A DNA stretch of 64,000 bases from Bacteroidota bacterium. GTDB taxonomy: Bacteria > Bacteroidota > Ignavibacteria > Ignavibacteriales > Melioribacteraceae. The DNA is taken from assembly GCA_023397505.1 (NCBI GenBank), contig JAEWUC010000005.1:124001-188000 (forward strand), in the 5' to 3' direction. Shown piece by piece: positions 43,919-52,602 of this stretch. The notes beneath the pieces were generated by a model. It ran no database searches and was not told the DNA's origin. It saw nothing but the letters and a program-made list of their open reading frames with translations. Every line of letters begins with the position of its first letter. The stretch's first letter is position 1. The translations under genes were made by a program, and so were the position numbers.

Positions 43919-45244
43919 TTAAGTTTTCGTGAACTTAAATTTATCTTTTGACTTCGCCATCGTAAAATAAAAAATTGAGCCTTTGCCCGTCATACTTTCA
44001 GCCCAAATTTTGCAGCCGTGTTTTTCAATAATTTCAGAACAAATAGTTAATCCTAATCCGGTTCCGGTTTCGCTTGCAGTACCTTCGTGTACTATTGCAC
44101 TATCAAGTTTGAATAAAAACGGCAATTCGTTTTCATCGATTCCCATTCCATAATCGATAATAAGAAAAACTATTTCCGTCGGGTGATTATAGCATTTTAC
44201 AACCACTTCGTTATTTGGATAGGAATATTTTATGGCATTTGAAATAAGATTACGGAATATCATTGTTAGCATATTGAAATCGGCGAATACTTCTATAGTT
44301 TTATCTACAAGAATTTTTACGCTGACTTTTTTATCGAAGGAATTAGATCCGATTTGATAGAACGCTTCCATCAAAGCTTCGTATGCGTTGACTGTTGTCG
44401 GCAGGTATTTCATTCTTCCTGTTTGGATTCTGCTCCAGTCCAAAAGCGATGTCATTAATTTGTATTGATTATCCAGGGCTCTATGCATTGTTCCGGTAAA
44501 CTCTTTTAATTCTTCTTTGGAGAGATTTTCACATTCCTTATATAATATGTCTGAAATTCCAAGAATACCTTGAAACGGACTTCGTAAATCGTGTGCAATA
44601 ATCGAAAAGAATTTTCCTGTTGCCCTATTGCTTTCTTCAAGTTTTTGATTTGCTTCTTGAAGTTGATCGGATTTTATATTCAAATCATTAAGATTTGTTA
44701 TGAGATCAACGGCAAGCAAGTCTACTCCGAATGCCGTAGCAGCTAAAATAGCTGTCAGCTCGAGTAGATAGCTAATGCTCATATACTCTGACATCGCAAG
44801 ATTCAGTACACCGTATAATTGTAATAAGCCGGAAGTCCAAATAGCAATTAATGCACAGCAGAGTGTTGAATAAACTACTTTACGGTTATATGTTAAGCTA
44901 GAAACAAAAAGAAGACTTGGATATATAAGTACGGAATGATTTCGTGCGCCGTTTTTAAGAAACATTAGAAATGTTGCTATACATAAAACAACAAACACCA
45001 AAACGGAAAGCGAGTTTTTGAGTTTTGAGTTTTTGTTCAGCATGAACAAAGTAAAAAGAACTATTTCCCCGGCAATCAAAAAATACGCAATCGAGTAACT
45101 CCCGTCTATCAAATTATCGATAATCGGCAATAACATTGCGATCATGATAGCAAGAGTAATATAGTGTACATATCTATTTCTTCTTTCTGTTGCTAATTTC
45201 CCGCTATAGCCGTGGTAAATATTATTTAACCTTACATGTACCAT
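43919..45244 (-). CDS. Membrane histidine kinase with multi-pass N-terminal sensor
   Basis: This 441-residue protein has about six hydrophobic segments in residues 28-178 and no large loop, so it probably senses a membrane or redox cue. A short coiled coil (LQEANQKLEESNRATGKF) leads to the HisKA phospho-histidine H218 in FFSIIAHDLRSPFQGILG. The ATPase domain has N box FRNLISNAIKYSYP, G1 LIIDYGMGI and G2 ETGTGLGLTIC. It has no receiver domain. It lies after the lone receiver gene with a 204-bp gap and could phosphorylate that protein. Confidence 0.88.
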   Translation of the reverse strand: MVHVRLNNIYHGYSGKLATERRNRYVHYITLAIMIAMLLPIIDNLIDGSYSIAYFLIAGEIVLFTLFMLNKNSKLKNSLSVLVFVVLCIATFLMFLKNGARNHSVLIYPSLLFVSSLTYNRKVVYSTLCCALIAIWTSGLLQLYGVLNLAMSEYMSISYLLELTAILAATAFGVDLLAVDLITNLNDLNIKSDQLQEANQKLEESNRATGKFFSIIAHDLRSPFQGILGISDILYKECENLSKEELKEFTGTMHRALDNQYKLMTSLLDWSRIQTGRMKYLPTTVNAYEALMEAFYQIGSNSFDKKVSVKILVDKTIEVFADFNMLTMIFRNLISNAIKYSYPNNEVVVKCYNHPTEIVFLIIDYGMGIDENELPFLFKLDSAIVHEGTASETGTGLGLTICSEIIEKHGCKIWAESMTGKGSIFYFTMAKSKDKFKFTKT

Positions 45245-45448
45245 TCAGAATTGAGCTATTGTTAATAGTTTAAAATAGTGCCATCATAAAATGTGTCGTT
45301 TTATTATCGAGAAATTTTGCGATTTGTTAAATGAATATTTTTTCCTATTGGGAAACACACTTCAGAAAAGGATAAGTGGAGATGATAATTTCTAATTTGC
45401 ATGCGTAGAATTATTTTTTATAATAGATTGTTTTCTTAATTCTTGATA

Positions 45449-45844
45449 TTAAATAAGTTCTAATTCCTTAATAAGGTTCACGATTTTTGTTTTCTCTATT
45501 GGTTTAACCATATAAGCCGTACACCCGCCGTTATAATAAGCATCAATAACTTCACGCGGTGTATCGAGAGCGGTTATCATAATTATCTTCGTTTCATTCT
45601 TTGCAGTCGTATTATTTTCTTTTTCCTTTCGTCTTATGATTTTCAATGCTTCTTTTCCATCCATTTCCGGCATCATAATATCCAAGCAAATTAAATCGTA
45701 CGGTGAATTTTCTTCAACAGCAAGTGTGAAAGCTTGGATTGCCTCTTTGCCGTTAACAGTAGTATCACATTGCCCGTAAGGCGCAAGCATTTTTTGAAGC
45801 ACGAGACGGCTAACAAAATCATCTTCAACAATCAATGTTTTCAT
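45449..45844 (-). CDS. Single-domain response regulator
   Basis: This 131-residue protein consists of one receiver domain. The acidic pair is in VEDDF, the acceptor is D55 in LICLDIMMPEMDG, the Thr switch is in IMITALD and the conserved Lys is in YMVKPIEK. There is no output domain. It starts 51 bp after the hybrid kinase gene on the same strand and has a GAGG ribosome site. It may be the phosphate shuttle or the CheY-like output of the hybrid kinase or of the chemosensory CheA. Confidence 0.9.
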   Translation of the reverse strand: MKTLIVEDDFVSRLVLQKMLAPYGQCDTTVNGKEAIQAFTLAVEENSPYDLICLDIMMPEMDGKEALKIIRRKEKENNTTAKNETKIIMITALDTPREVIDAYYNGGCTAYMVKPIEKTKIVNLIKELELI

Positions 45845-45895
45845 AATTTCCTCAATTTTTTAATTTCTAGTTTTATTTGATTAATAAATTTTATT

Positions 45896-47806
45896 TTATA
45901 ATTCATACTTAAGTTCAAGTACTATATGAAATTTACTGCCTTCGCCAATTTTACTTTCAACCCAAATTCTGCCGTTCATAATTTCTACAAGACTTTTTAC
46001 TATAGCCAAACCGAGCCCTGAACCGGAATATTTTCTTGTACTCGATCCGTCAACTTGTGTAAAACTGTCAAATATAACCCCTAGTTTTTCTTCCGGTATT
46101 CCAATCCCGCTATCGGCAACGGTAAAATGTACCAGCATGCTTTTATAATGTTTATCGCTGCATTGTGTTGTTTTTTCCTTATTAATATTAACTTGAACTT
46201 TTCCGCTTTCCGTAAACTTGAATGCATTGCTTATAAGATTGGTAAGAACTTGCTGAACTTTTCCTCCATCACCTATTAATTTTTGTGGAATTGAATCATC
46301 AATTTTATATTCTACGGTTATACCGTTCTTTTTGGCAATTGCCGTATAGGGTGTTAAAATTTCACGGATTAACGTGGTTAAAGAGAATTTGCCTTCATTG
46401 TATTTTTCTTTTTTATCTTCAATTTTGGAATAATCCAGAAGATTATTAAGAAGATTAAGTAAGGTACGTGCGGATTGTTTAACCATAAGAAGAAATTCAA
46501 ACTGTTCGCCGTCAAGTTTTGATTCGAGCAGTAAATCCGTTAATCCCATTATTCCGTTTAAAGGCGTACGGATTTCATGGCTCATATTGGAAATAAAATT
46601 TGATTTTGCTTTACTCAGGTTTTCAGATGCAAGTTTTGATTGCTTTAATTCTTCTTCAAGTATTTTTCTATTTGTAATATCCAGGCACAAACCTATGTAA
46701 CCGTCAAAATTTCCCTTAAGATTTATAATCGGGCTGGCAATACAAAACATCCAATGATATTTGTTTTCTTTGCTTGCCAACCTGATCTCGGTTTCAAATT
46801 TTTCTTTTTTGTCCAAAGCTTTATCGAATATTTCAACAAATGCTTGCCTGTCGTCCGGATGAATGCCGCTATACCATCCGCTATAAATTTCCGAATCCAT
46901 TTGCTTTCCCCTGAATTCGAGCCAGTAATTGTTAAAATAGTTGTACTGCCCGTTTTGATTTGCCCGCCAAATTAGAACCGGGAATTTTTCAAATATATTC
47001 AGGTAAAAATCTTTTGCCGACCTTGCTTTTAGCTGTGCTTCACGTTTTAATGTTACGTCTCTGAATGTTATTACCTTTCCAATAATTTCATCCGTATCGT
47101 ACCTTATTGTAGAGATTTTTTCTTCTATCGGAATTTTCTTCCCTTTTTTTGAAATTAAAATTTTGTTGTTTTGAAACGCTTCCTTAAAATTTTCTTTGTT
47201 TTCGGAAAGCAAAAATACTAGTCCTTCCGACGTCATATCAGGTAAAGCTGTGTATATTTCATCAAGTTTTTTTTCTTTCACATCTTCGGAAATAACTTCA
47301 AGCAATTCTTCAGCTACGCGATTAATAAATTTTATATTGTTAATTGGGTCTGTGGCAATAACTCCATCGCCAATACTATTTAAAGTTGATCTGAACCAAA
47401 GTTCTCTTTCTTTCAATTTAAGTTCATATTCAATTTTATTAACCGCCATTTCAACCGTTACTTTCAAGTCGTTTGAATTAAAGGGTTTTATCAGGTATCC
47501 AAATGGTTCTGCTTCCTTAGCTCTTTCTATTGAATTGTTATCGCTGAAAGCGGTTAGAAACAGAACAGGAATGTCATATTTTTTTTTCACAATTAATGCT
47601 GTATCTATTCCGTCTGTGTTTCCTTCAATCATTATATCCATAAGAATAAGATCGGGCTTTTCTTTTTCGACCAACGCAATTGTTTCTTTACAAGACGCAG
47701 CGATTCCGGCAATTCTATACTTAAGCGTTTTCAACATCATAGATGTCATCATTGCAACATTACAGTCGTCTTCTACAATCAATATTTTAACTTTATTATT
47801 ATCCAT
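45896..47806 (-). CDS. Hybrid histidine kinase REC-PAS-PAS-HisKA-HATPase
   Basis: This 636-residue soluble kinase has an N-terminal receiver (D57 in LILMDIMIEG), then PAS 1 at about 132-250 (LNSIGDGVIATDPINNIKFI) and PAS 2 with PAC at about 265-385 (PVLIWRANQNGQYNYFNNYW, YIGLCLDITNRK). HisKA carries H410 in NMSHEIRTPLNG, and the ATPase domain has TNLISNAFKFTESG, DSGIGIP and SGSGLGLAIV. It has no membrane segment. It begins 17 bp after cheB, so the chemosensory transcript probably runs into it. The input receiver could couple it to phosphate from CheA or another kinase. Confidence 0.9.
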   Translation of the reverse strand: MDNNKVKILIVEDDCNVAMMTSMMLKTLKYRIAGIAASCKETIALVEKEKPDLILMDIMIEGNTDGIDTALIVKKKYDIPVLFLTAFSDNNSIERAKEAEPFGYLIKPFNSNDLKVTVEMAVNKIEYELKLKERELWFRSTLNSIGDGVIATDPINNIKFINRVAEELLEVISEDVKEKKLDEIYTALPDMTSEGLVFLLSENKENFKEAFQNNKILISKKGKKIPIEEKISTIRYDTDEIIGKVITFRDVTLKREAQLKARSAKDFYLNIFEKFPVLIWRANQNGQYNYFNNYWLEFRGKQMDSEIYSGWYSGIHPDDRQAFVEIFDKALDKKEKFETEIRLASKENKYHWMFCIASPIINLKGNFDGYIGLCLDITNRKILEEELKQSKLASENLSKAKSNFISNMSHEIRTPLNGIMGLTDLLLESKLDGEQFEFLLMVKQSARTLLNLLNNLLDYSKIEDKKEKYNEGKFSLTTLIREILTPYTAIAKKNGITVEYKIDDSIPQKLIGDGGKVQQVLTNLISNAFKFTESGKVQVNINKEKTTQCSDKHYKSMLVHFTVADSGIGIPEEKLGVIFDSFTQVDGSSTRKYSGSGLGLAIVKSLVEIMNGRIWVESKIGEGSKFHIVLELKYEL

Positions 47807-47823
47807 TTACTTTTGAACACTTT

Positions 47824-48891
47824 TCATAATGAGCAATGTTTTAAAACATTTTCTGCTATCATTTGCAGTGGAAAAACTTTTAGAACGCCGCCTAATTTTA
47901 TTGCTTCGTTCGGCATTCCAAAAACAACACATGTTTTTTCATCCTGCGCCATTGTATAAGCACCGGCCTCTTTTAATTCGAGCATTCCTTTTGCCCCATC
48001 GTCGCCCATGCCGGTCATAATTACTCCAACTGCATTTTTACCTGCGTATCTTGCAGCTGATCTAAATAAGACATCAACCGATGGACGGTGCCTGCTCACA
48101 AGAGGTCCCTCTTTAATTTCGACAAAATATCTCGCGCCGCTTCTTTTTAGAAGCATATGAAAATTCCCGGGTGCTATTAATGCCCTGCCTCTTATAACAG
48201 TGTCGCCATCCTCCGCCTCTTTTACCGAAATTCTGCAAAGTCCGTCCAATCTTTTTGCGAATGCTTTCGTAAAATTTTCGGGCATGTGCTGGACTATAAC
48301 TATCCCCGGGGTATCCGGTGGAAGATTTTCCAAAAATATTTTCAATGCTTCGGTGCCGCCTGTTGATGCGCCAACAACCACAACTTTTTCCGTAGTTTGA
48401 AGCATGGCCTTGCTTACAACTTTTGGGATTACAACATCGGCAGAAAGTTTTGGCTGAACTTCCATTTTGCGGTGAACATATTTTTTAATATCAACGCACG
48501 ACGCGGCCTTTACAATATCGCAAATGTTAATTCTGGATTCTTCAAGAAACTGCTTTGTGCCTAATTTGGGCTTAGTAATAATATCTACGGCGCCGTACTC
48601 AAGAGCTTTTAACGCCGTATCTGATCCGTTTTCAGTTAAGCTGGAACAAATAACAACTGGGATTGGATGCTGCGTCATTATCTTATTAAGAAATGTAAGA
48701 CCGTCCATGTGAGGCATTTCAACATCAAGAGTAATTACATCGGGCACTTCAATTTTAATTTTTTCAACAGCGCGGATGGGATCGCTCGCCGTTCCCATAA
48801 CTTCTATTGCGGGATCGGAAGATAGTATTTCCGATAGTGTCTGCCGCACTACCGAAGAGTCGTCAACTATCAATACCCTAATCTTCTTCAT
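47824..48891 (-). CDS. cheB: Chemotaxis methylesterase/deamidase CheB
   Basis: This 355-residue protein has a receiver domain (D56 in VITLDVEMPHMDG), a linker, and a methylesterase domain. The catalytic triad is S176 in VGASTGG, H202 in QHMPENFT and D298 in TGMGDDGAKG. The spacing matches enteric CheB exactly, offset by 12. It removes methyl groups from receptor glutamates when phosphorylated by CheA. It overlaps the cheD stop by 14 bp, so the pair is coupled. It is the last core chemotaxis gene before the hybrid kinase. Confidence 0.95.
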   Translation of the reverse strand: MKKIRVLIVDDSSVVRQTLSEILSSDPAIEVMGTASDPIRAVEKIKIEVPDVITLDVEMPHMDGLTFLNKIMTQHPIPVVICSSLTENGSDTALKALEYGAVDIITKPKLGTKQFLEESRINICDIVKAASCVDIKKYVHRKMEVQPKLSADVVIPKVVSKAMLQTTEKVVVVGASTGGTEALKIFLENLPPDTPGIVIVQHMPENFTKAFAKRLDGLCRISVKEAEDGDTVIRGRALIAPGNFHMLLKRSGARYFVEIKEGPLVSRHRPSVDVLFRSAARYAGKNAVGVIMTGMGDDGAKGMLELKEAGAYTMAQDEKTCVVFGMPNEAIKLGGVLKVFPLQMIAENVLKHCSL

Positions 48892-49381
48892 TATTTATTC
48901 TCTTAAGAAAAATTTCTCCGGTTGAAGGAATGAAAAATATTTTTCTTCCTTTTTTTCCGCCCATGTCAAAAGCAGTTAGTTTTAGTTTATTTTGATCCAT
49001 CCAGTTCATAAGAGCATTTATATTTTGCCTTCCAATAGTTTTTGATTTTTGTGATTCTTCATTTGTGATTAAAACATCACCGCCGCCGAAGGCTTTTATC
49101 TCAACATCCTCTCTTTTTATTTTTAGTCTATCGAATTTTTGTAGCATTTTTTCCAATGTACAATCAACATATTTAAAGACCTCGCTGCATTTATCACAAT
49201 TTCCTCCAAAACAATGTGGAAGCTGGCAATGAGAAATTCCTCCCAATCCTAATTTTTTGTTGTACATCGTTATTGAAAGACACGAGCCGAGTACGGTTGA
49301 AATTAAAATGTGTTTATCTCCAAAAAAAATTTCTCCCTGATGAAGATATACTACATGCAGCCCGGAAAATTCCGATCTCAT
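48878..49381 (-). CDS. cheD: Receptor glutamine deamidase CheD with a cysteine-rich insertion
   Basis: This 167-residue protein has the CheD active site: C34 in TVLGSCLSITMY and H51 in GGISHCQLP, 17 residues apart as in the family. A Cys cluster follows at C57, C62 and C65 (HCFGGNCDKC), which could bind a metal; many CheD proteins lack it. CheD deamidates receptor glutamines and, in some species, works with CheC. No CheC is found here. The ATG overlaps the cheR stop by four bases and the end overlaps cheB. Confidence 0.92.
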   Translation of the reverse strand: MRSEFSGLHVVYLHQGEIFFGDKHILISTVLGSCLSITMYNKKLGLGGISHCQLPHCFGGNCDKCSEVFKYVDCTLEKMLQKFDRLKIKREDVEIKAFGGGDVLITNEESQKSKTIGRQNINALMNWMDQNKLKLTAFDMGGKKGRKIFFIPSTGEIFLKRINNEED

Positions 49382-50229
49382 CTACTCACCCGGTAGGTGC
49401 TTGCCATCATTTGTGCAACCGGCAGGTTAGTATTAAAAATTGATTCAGAATGGCCAAGGAATAAATACCCGCCCGGTTTAATTAACTTTATAAGTTTCGC
49501 TATCAGTTTATCCTGTGTTGGTTTATCAAAATATATTATGACATTTCTACAGAAAACAATGTCGAATTTTTCTTTTATGCCGAAGTCGTTATCCATAAAG
49601 TTAAGCCACTGAAAATTCACAGAGTCCCGAATTGAAGGTATCAACCGTACGAGTTTTTTAGATTTGTCCTTACTGCGTAAAAAATATTTTTCCAGCAAAT
49701 CCTTAGGAACAGGATCAACTTTATCCTCGTCGTAAACGGCTAATTTAGCTTTATCGAGAATGCGGGTAGAAATATCCGTAGCAAAAATGTTAAAGGAATA
49801 ATTAATTATAGTTTTCGCGAATTCATGCAATACTAAAGATAAGGTATAAGGTTCCTCGCCAGAGGAACAACCCGCGCTCCAAACTTTTAAAGGTTGTTCA
49901 ATTCCTGATTTATGCTCTGCAATCAAGGTAGGTAATGCGGTTTCGATTAGAAAATTAAATTGCCGCGGCTCTCTAAAAAAATCAGTTTTGTTGGTTGTGA
50001 TAACATCAACCATGTTGGTTATTTCGGAATCGTTAGCTTCTCGTGTAAAAAGATATTCGCAGTATTCCGAATATGAATCTATATGCAAATCTTTAAGTCT
50101 TTTTCTCAGCCGGGCTTCCACCATATTTTTTTTAGCGGATGACATTTTAATACCGCATTGACTGTAAATGAATTTACTGAGTTTGTCGAACTCGGTGTTA
50201 GATAATACTTTCGTGGATAATTCAATCAT
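49378..50229 (-). CDS. cheR: Chemotaxis receptor methyltransferase CheR
   Basis: This 283-residue protein has the complete CheR architecture. An N-terminal helical domain (about 1-80, KLSKFIYSQCGIKMSSAKK) leads to a SAM-binding domain with VWSAGCSSGEEPYTLSLVL near residue 118, FATDIS near 152 and FDIVFCRNVIIYFDKPTQDK near 218. The final GGYLFLGHSESI block is also present. It methylates receptor glutamates. Two receptors of this operon end in EFEKF, a plausible CheR-docking pentapeptide. It is followed by cheD with a 4-bp overlap and preceded by an intercistronic hairpin. Confidence 0.95.
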   Translation of the reverse strand: MIELSTKVLSNTEFDKLSKFIYSQCGIKMSSAKKNMVEARLRKRLKDLHIDSYSEYCEYLFTREANDSEITNMVDVITTNKTDFFREPRQFNFLIETALPTLIAEHKSGIEQPLKVWSAGCSSGEEPYTLSLVLHEFAKTIINYSFNIFATDISTRILDKAKLAVYDEDKVDPVPKDLLEKYFLRSKDKSKKLVRLIPSIRDSVNFQWLNFMDNDFGIKEKFDIVFCRNVIIYFDKPTQDKLIAKLIKLIKPGGYLFLGHSESIFNTNLPVAQMMASTYRVSR

Positions 50230-50256
50230 TGCTTTTCCAATATTTTTTGAATTTCA

Positions 50257-50283
50257 ACCGGCATAAATTTTAATTATGCCGGT
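50257..50283 (-). promoter_or_regulatory. Hairpin between MCP and cheR
   Basis: Perfect 10-bp arms ACCGGCATAA and TTATGCCGGT enclose a 7-base loop. No U-tract follows on the transcribed strand, so processing or attenuation within the operon is more likely than full termination. The gap it occupies is 68 bp. Confidence 0.55.
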
Positions 50284-50297
50284 CAAGAATAGTTCAT

Positions 50298-52040
50298 TTA
50301 GAATTTTTCAAATTCATTATCCAATTTATCACTGCCGTTGTTTCCCAAATCGATTAAAAAACCATCGTTGTCTTTCATGGAATTTTTAACCTTGCCATTG
50401 CCGGGCTTTACAACAATTCCCTGCTTCGGTTTTGAAGTTGTTAGATGAACATTGTTTGATTTCAACTTTTCATTATGAATAATTGGTTTATGATTCATTT
50501 CCGCGTGTCTTTTAAAACCTAATGTTGAGTGTTTTTGTTCGAGTTTAAAGAACGACATTGTATCCTGCAGTTGTTCTGCCTGGCTCGATAATTCTTCGGC
50601 AGTTGAAGACATTTCCTCGGATGCCGATGCATTCTGTTGTATTACCGAATTCAATTGTTGAATAGCGCTGTTAATTTGTTCCGCACCGCTGTTTTGTTCA
50701 TTACTTGAAGCGGAAATTTCTTGTACAAGTTCAGCTGTCCTCTGAATATCCGGAACAATTTTATTTAACATTTCTCCTGCTTTTTCTGCTACCTTTATGC
50801 TGGATGCAGAGAGCTGATTAATTTCAGCCGCGGCTGTTTGACTTCTTTCGGCTAATTTCCTTACTTCGCTTGCAACGACAGCAAATCCTTTTCCGTGTTC
50901 ACCTGCCCTGGCAGCCTCAATGGCGGCATTCAAAGCGAGTAAATTTGTTTGACGTGCTATCTCTTCTATTATAGAAATTTTACTCGCGATATCCTTCATT
51001 GCCTCAACAGTTTCCAAAACCGCTTTACCGCCGTCCTTTGCGTCTTCTGAAGATTTTAATGCTATTTTTTCCGTCTGCTGCGCGTTATCGGCGTTTTGTT
51101 TTATGTTTGATGTCATTTCTTCCATTGATGAAGAGGCCTCTTCAGCAGCGGCAGCCTGCTCGGTTGCACCCTGCGACATTTCCTCGGAACTTGAACTCAA
51201 TTGCTGCGAACCTGAGGTGACATTATCCGAAGCTGCTTTAACACTTTCTACTACATCTTTTAGTTTATCAACCATTTCGTTTAACGATTTAGCGAGCATT
51301 CCAATTTCATCCTTTCTGTTGATATCTAGACGCTGTGTTAAATCTCCCTGCGATACGGCTACCGCTAAATCAACACCTCTTTTCAAAGGCTTGCTTATTG
51401 CGTTTGAAATGAAAATTCCAAAACCAATAGATAATATTACAGCAAAAGCTATAACAAATATCATAGTAGTTACGGCAGAATTTGCCAAACTTGTATTTTC
51501 ATCAGATTTATCCGAAGCGTCTTTATTTTTCATCGATATTATTTTATCAATCGACTCCATTTCAGCTTGGGACGAAGCATACATCTCACCATTTAATAGG
51601 GCAAATGCTTCGGTATCCGCATTCTTCCTTGCGATTGCAATTAATTCATCTAAGTGTTTTCCATAATCAACTCTAGTCTTTTTAAATTCCTCGAATGCCT
51701 GCCGCATTTGATCGGATAAAATTCGCTCTTCGAATTTTTTACCCAGTTCGTCTATATTACTTCTGTATTCTTGAATACGGCTGATAAATTTTTCTATCTC
51801 TGTATCGGATTCTGCTAAGACTACATCGCGTGTATTTACTCTTACTCTCTGGAAATTAGTGGAGATATCGCCCATCCACGTAATAGGAAGAGTCATATTC
51901 TCGTACATTTCCGTGTCGCTTTGTTCTAATGTTTTAAGATTAGTTATTCCTATAAAACCGATTATTGCGGCGATGACAGATAATGTGCCGAAACCAATTA
52001 GTAATTTTGCACTTACCTTCAAGTTATAAAACCAATTCAT
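50298..52040 (-). CDS. Methyl-accepting chemotaxis protein (4HB sensor, HAMP)
   Basis: This 580-residue receptor has TM1 at about 11-32 and an extracytoplasmic four-helix-bundle domain at about 33-190. TM2 is at about 192-214 (AVTTMIFVIAFAVILSIGFG) and HAMP at about 215-268. The signalling hairpin has the tip ARQTNLLALNAAIEAARAGE near residue 380. A low-complexity linker of about 80 residues ends in the tail IDLGNNGSDKLDNEFEKF. The last five residues fit the aromatic-x-x-aromatic pattern of CheR/CheB docking pentapeptides. The adjacent cheW and cheR genes support a standard signalling array. The ligand is unknown. A CGGAG site precedes the ATG. Confidence 0.93.
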   Translation of the reverse strand: MNWFYNLKVSAKLLIGFGTLSVIAAIIGFIGITNLKTLEQSDTEMYENMTLPITWMGDISTNFQRVRVNTRDVVLAESDTEIEKFISRIQEYRSNIDELGKKFEERILSDQMRQAFEEFKKTRVDYGKHLDELIAIARKNADTEAFALLNGEMYASSQAEMESIDKIISMKNKDASDKSDENTSLANSAVTTMIFVIAFAVILSIGFGIFISNAISKPLKRGVDLAVAVSQGDLTQRLDINRKDEIGMLAKSLNEMVDKLKDVVESVKAASDNVTSGSQQLSSSSEEMSQGATEQAAAAEEASSSMEEMTSNIKQNADNAQQTEKIALKSSEDAKDGGKAVLETVEAMKDIASKISIIEEIARQTNLLALNAAIEAARAGEHGKGFAVVASEVRKLAERSQTAAAEINQLSASSIKVAEKAGEMLNKIVPDIQRTAELVQEISASSNEQNSGAEQINSAIQQLNSVIQQNASASEEMSSTAEELSSQAEQLQDTMSFFKLEQKHSTLGFKRHAEMNHKPIIHNEKLKSNNVHLTTSKPKQGIVVKPGNGKVKNSMKDNDGFLIDLGNNGSDKLDNEFEKF

Positions 52041-52064
52041 CTATACTCCGAAATTATTAATTGA

Positions 52065-52577
52065 TTATTGTTGATTTAATTCACTTGCTACAACGTTTCC
52101 GCCGCTTTGGACTAATTCTAATTCTTCGGTAGTGAATACTTTATCTATGTCCAATATGATTATGAATCTATCGGCTTGCTTGCCCATACCTTTTATGAAA
52201 TCTGTTTTAAGTCGTGTTCCAATTCTCGGAGCCGGTTCAATATTTTGGGATTCTATTTCGAATACTTCCTGAACCGAATCCACCAAGGCGCCAATTATGG
52301 TTGTATTGCCGTCAAGATTAACTTCCACAACAACAATACATGTGTTTACAGTTTTTTCAGTTTTGGACATTCCGAATTTCAAGTTCATATCCACAACCGG
52401 AACTACACTGCCTCTTAAATTTATTACACCGCACATAAAATCCGGTGTTTGAGGCACCTTTGTTATTTTTACAAAATCAAGTATTTCGCGTACCTGCGCA
52501 ACATCCACACCGAACACTTCTTCACTTAACTTAAAAGTGAGATATTGCCTAGTTTCTTGAATTACCGCGTTACTCAT
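52065..52577 (-). CDS. cheW: Chemotaxis coupling protein CheW
   Basis: This 170-residue protein is one CheW domain: YLTFKLSEEVFGVDVAQVRE, TPDFMCGVINLRGSVVPVVD and ALVDSVQEVFEI. It links receptors to CheA. It lies between the two MCP genes (25 bp from one, 24 bp from the other) and has a strong GGAGG ribosome site. The C-terminal Gly/Val/Asn-rich extension is slightly longer than in enteric CheW. Confidence 0.95.
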   Translation of the reverse strand: MSNAVIQETRQYLTFKLSEEVFGVDVAQVREILDFVKITKVPQTPDFMCGVINLRGSVVPVVDMNLKFGMSKTEKTVNTCIVVVEVNLDGNTTIIGALVDSVQEVFEIESQNIEPAPRIGTRLKTDFIKGMGKQADRFIIILDIDKVFTTEELELVQSGGNVVASELNQQ

Positions 52578-52602
52578 TTATTCCTCCGTTTAATTTTTTT
52601 GT

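Noticed and set aside
47196..47816. 206-codon plus-strand frame opposite the hybrid kinase
   Set aside because: It is antisense to a gene with clear receiver and PAS motifs and has no family resemblance.
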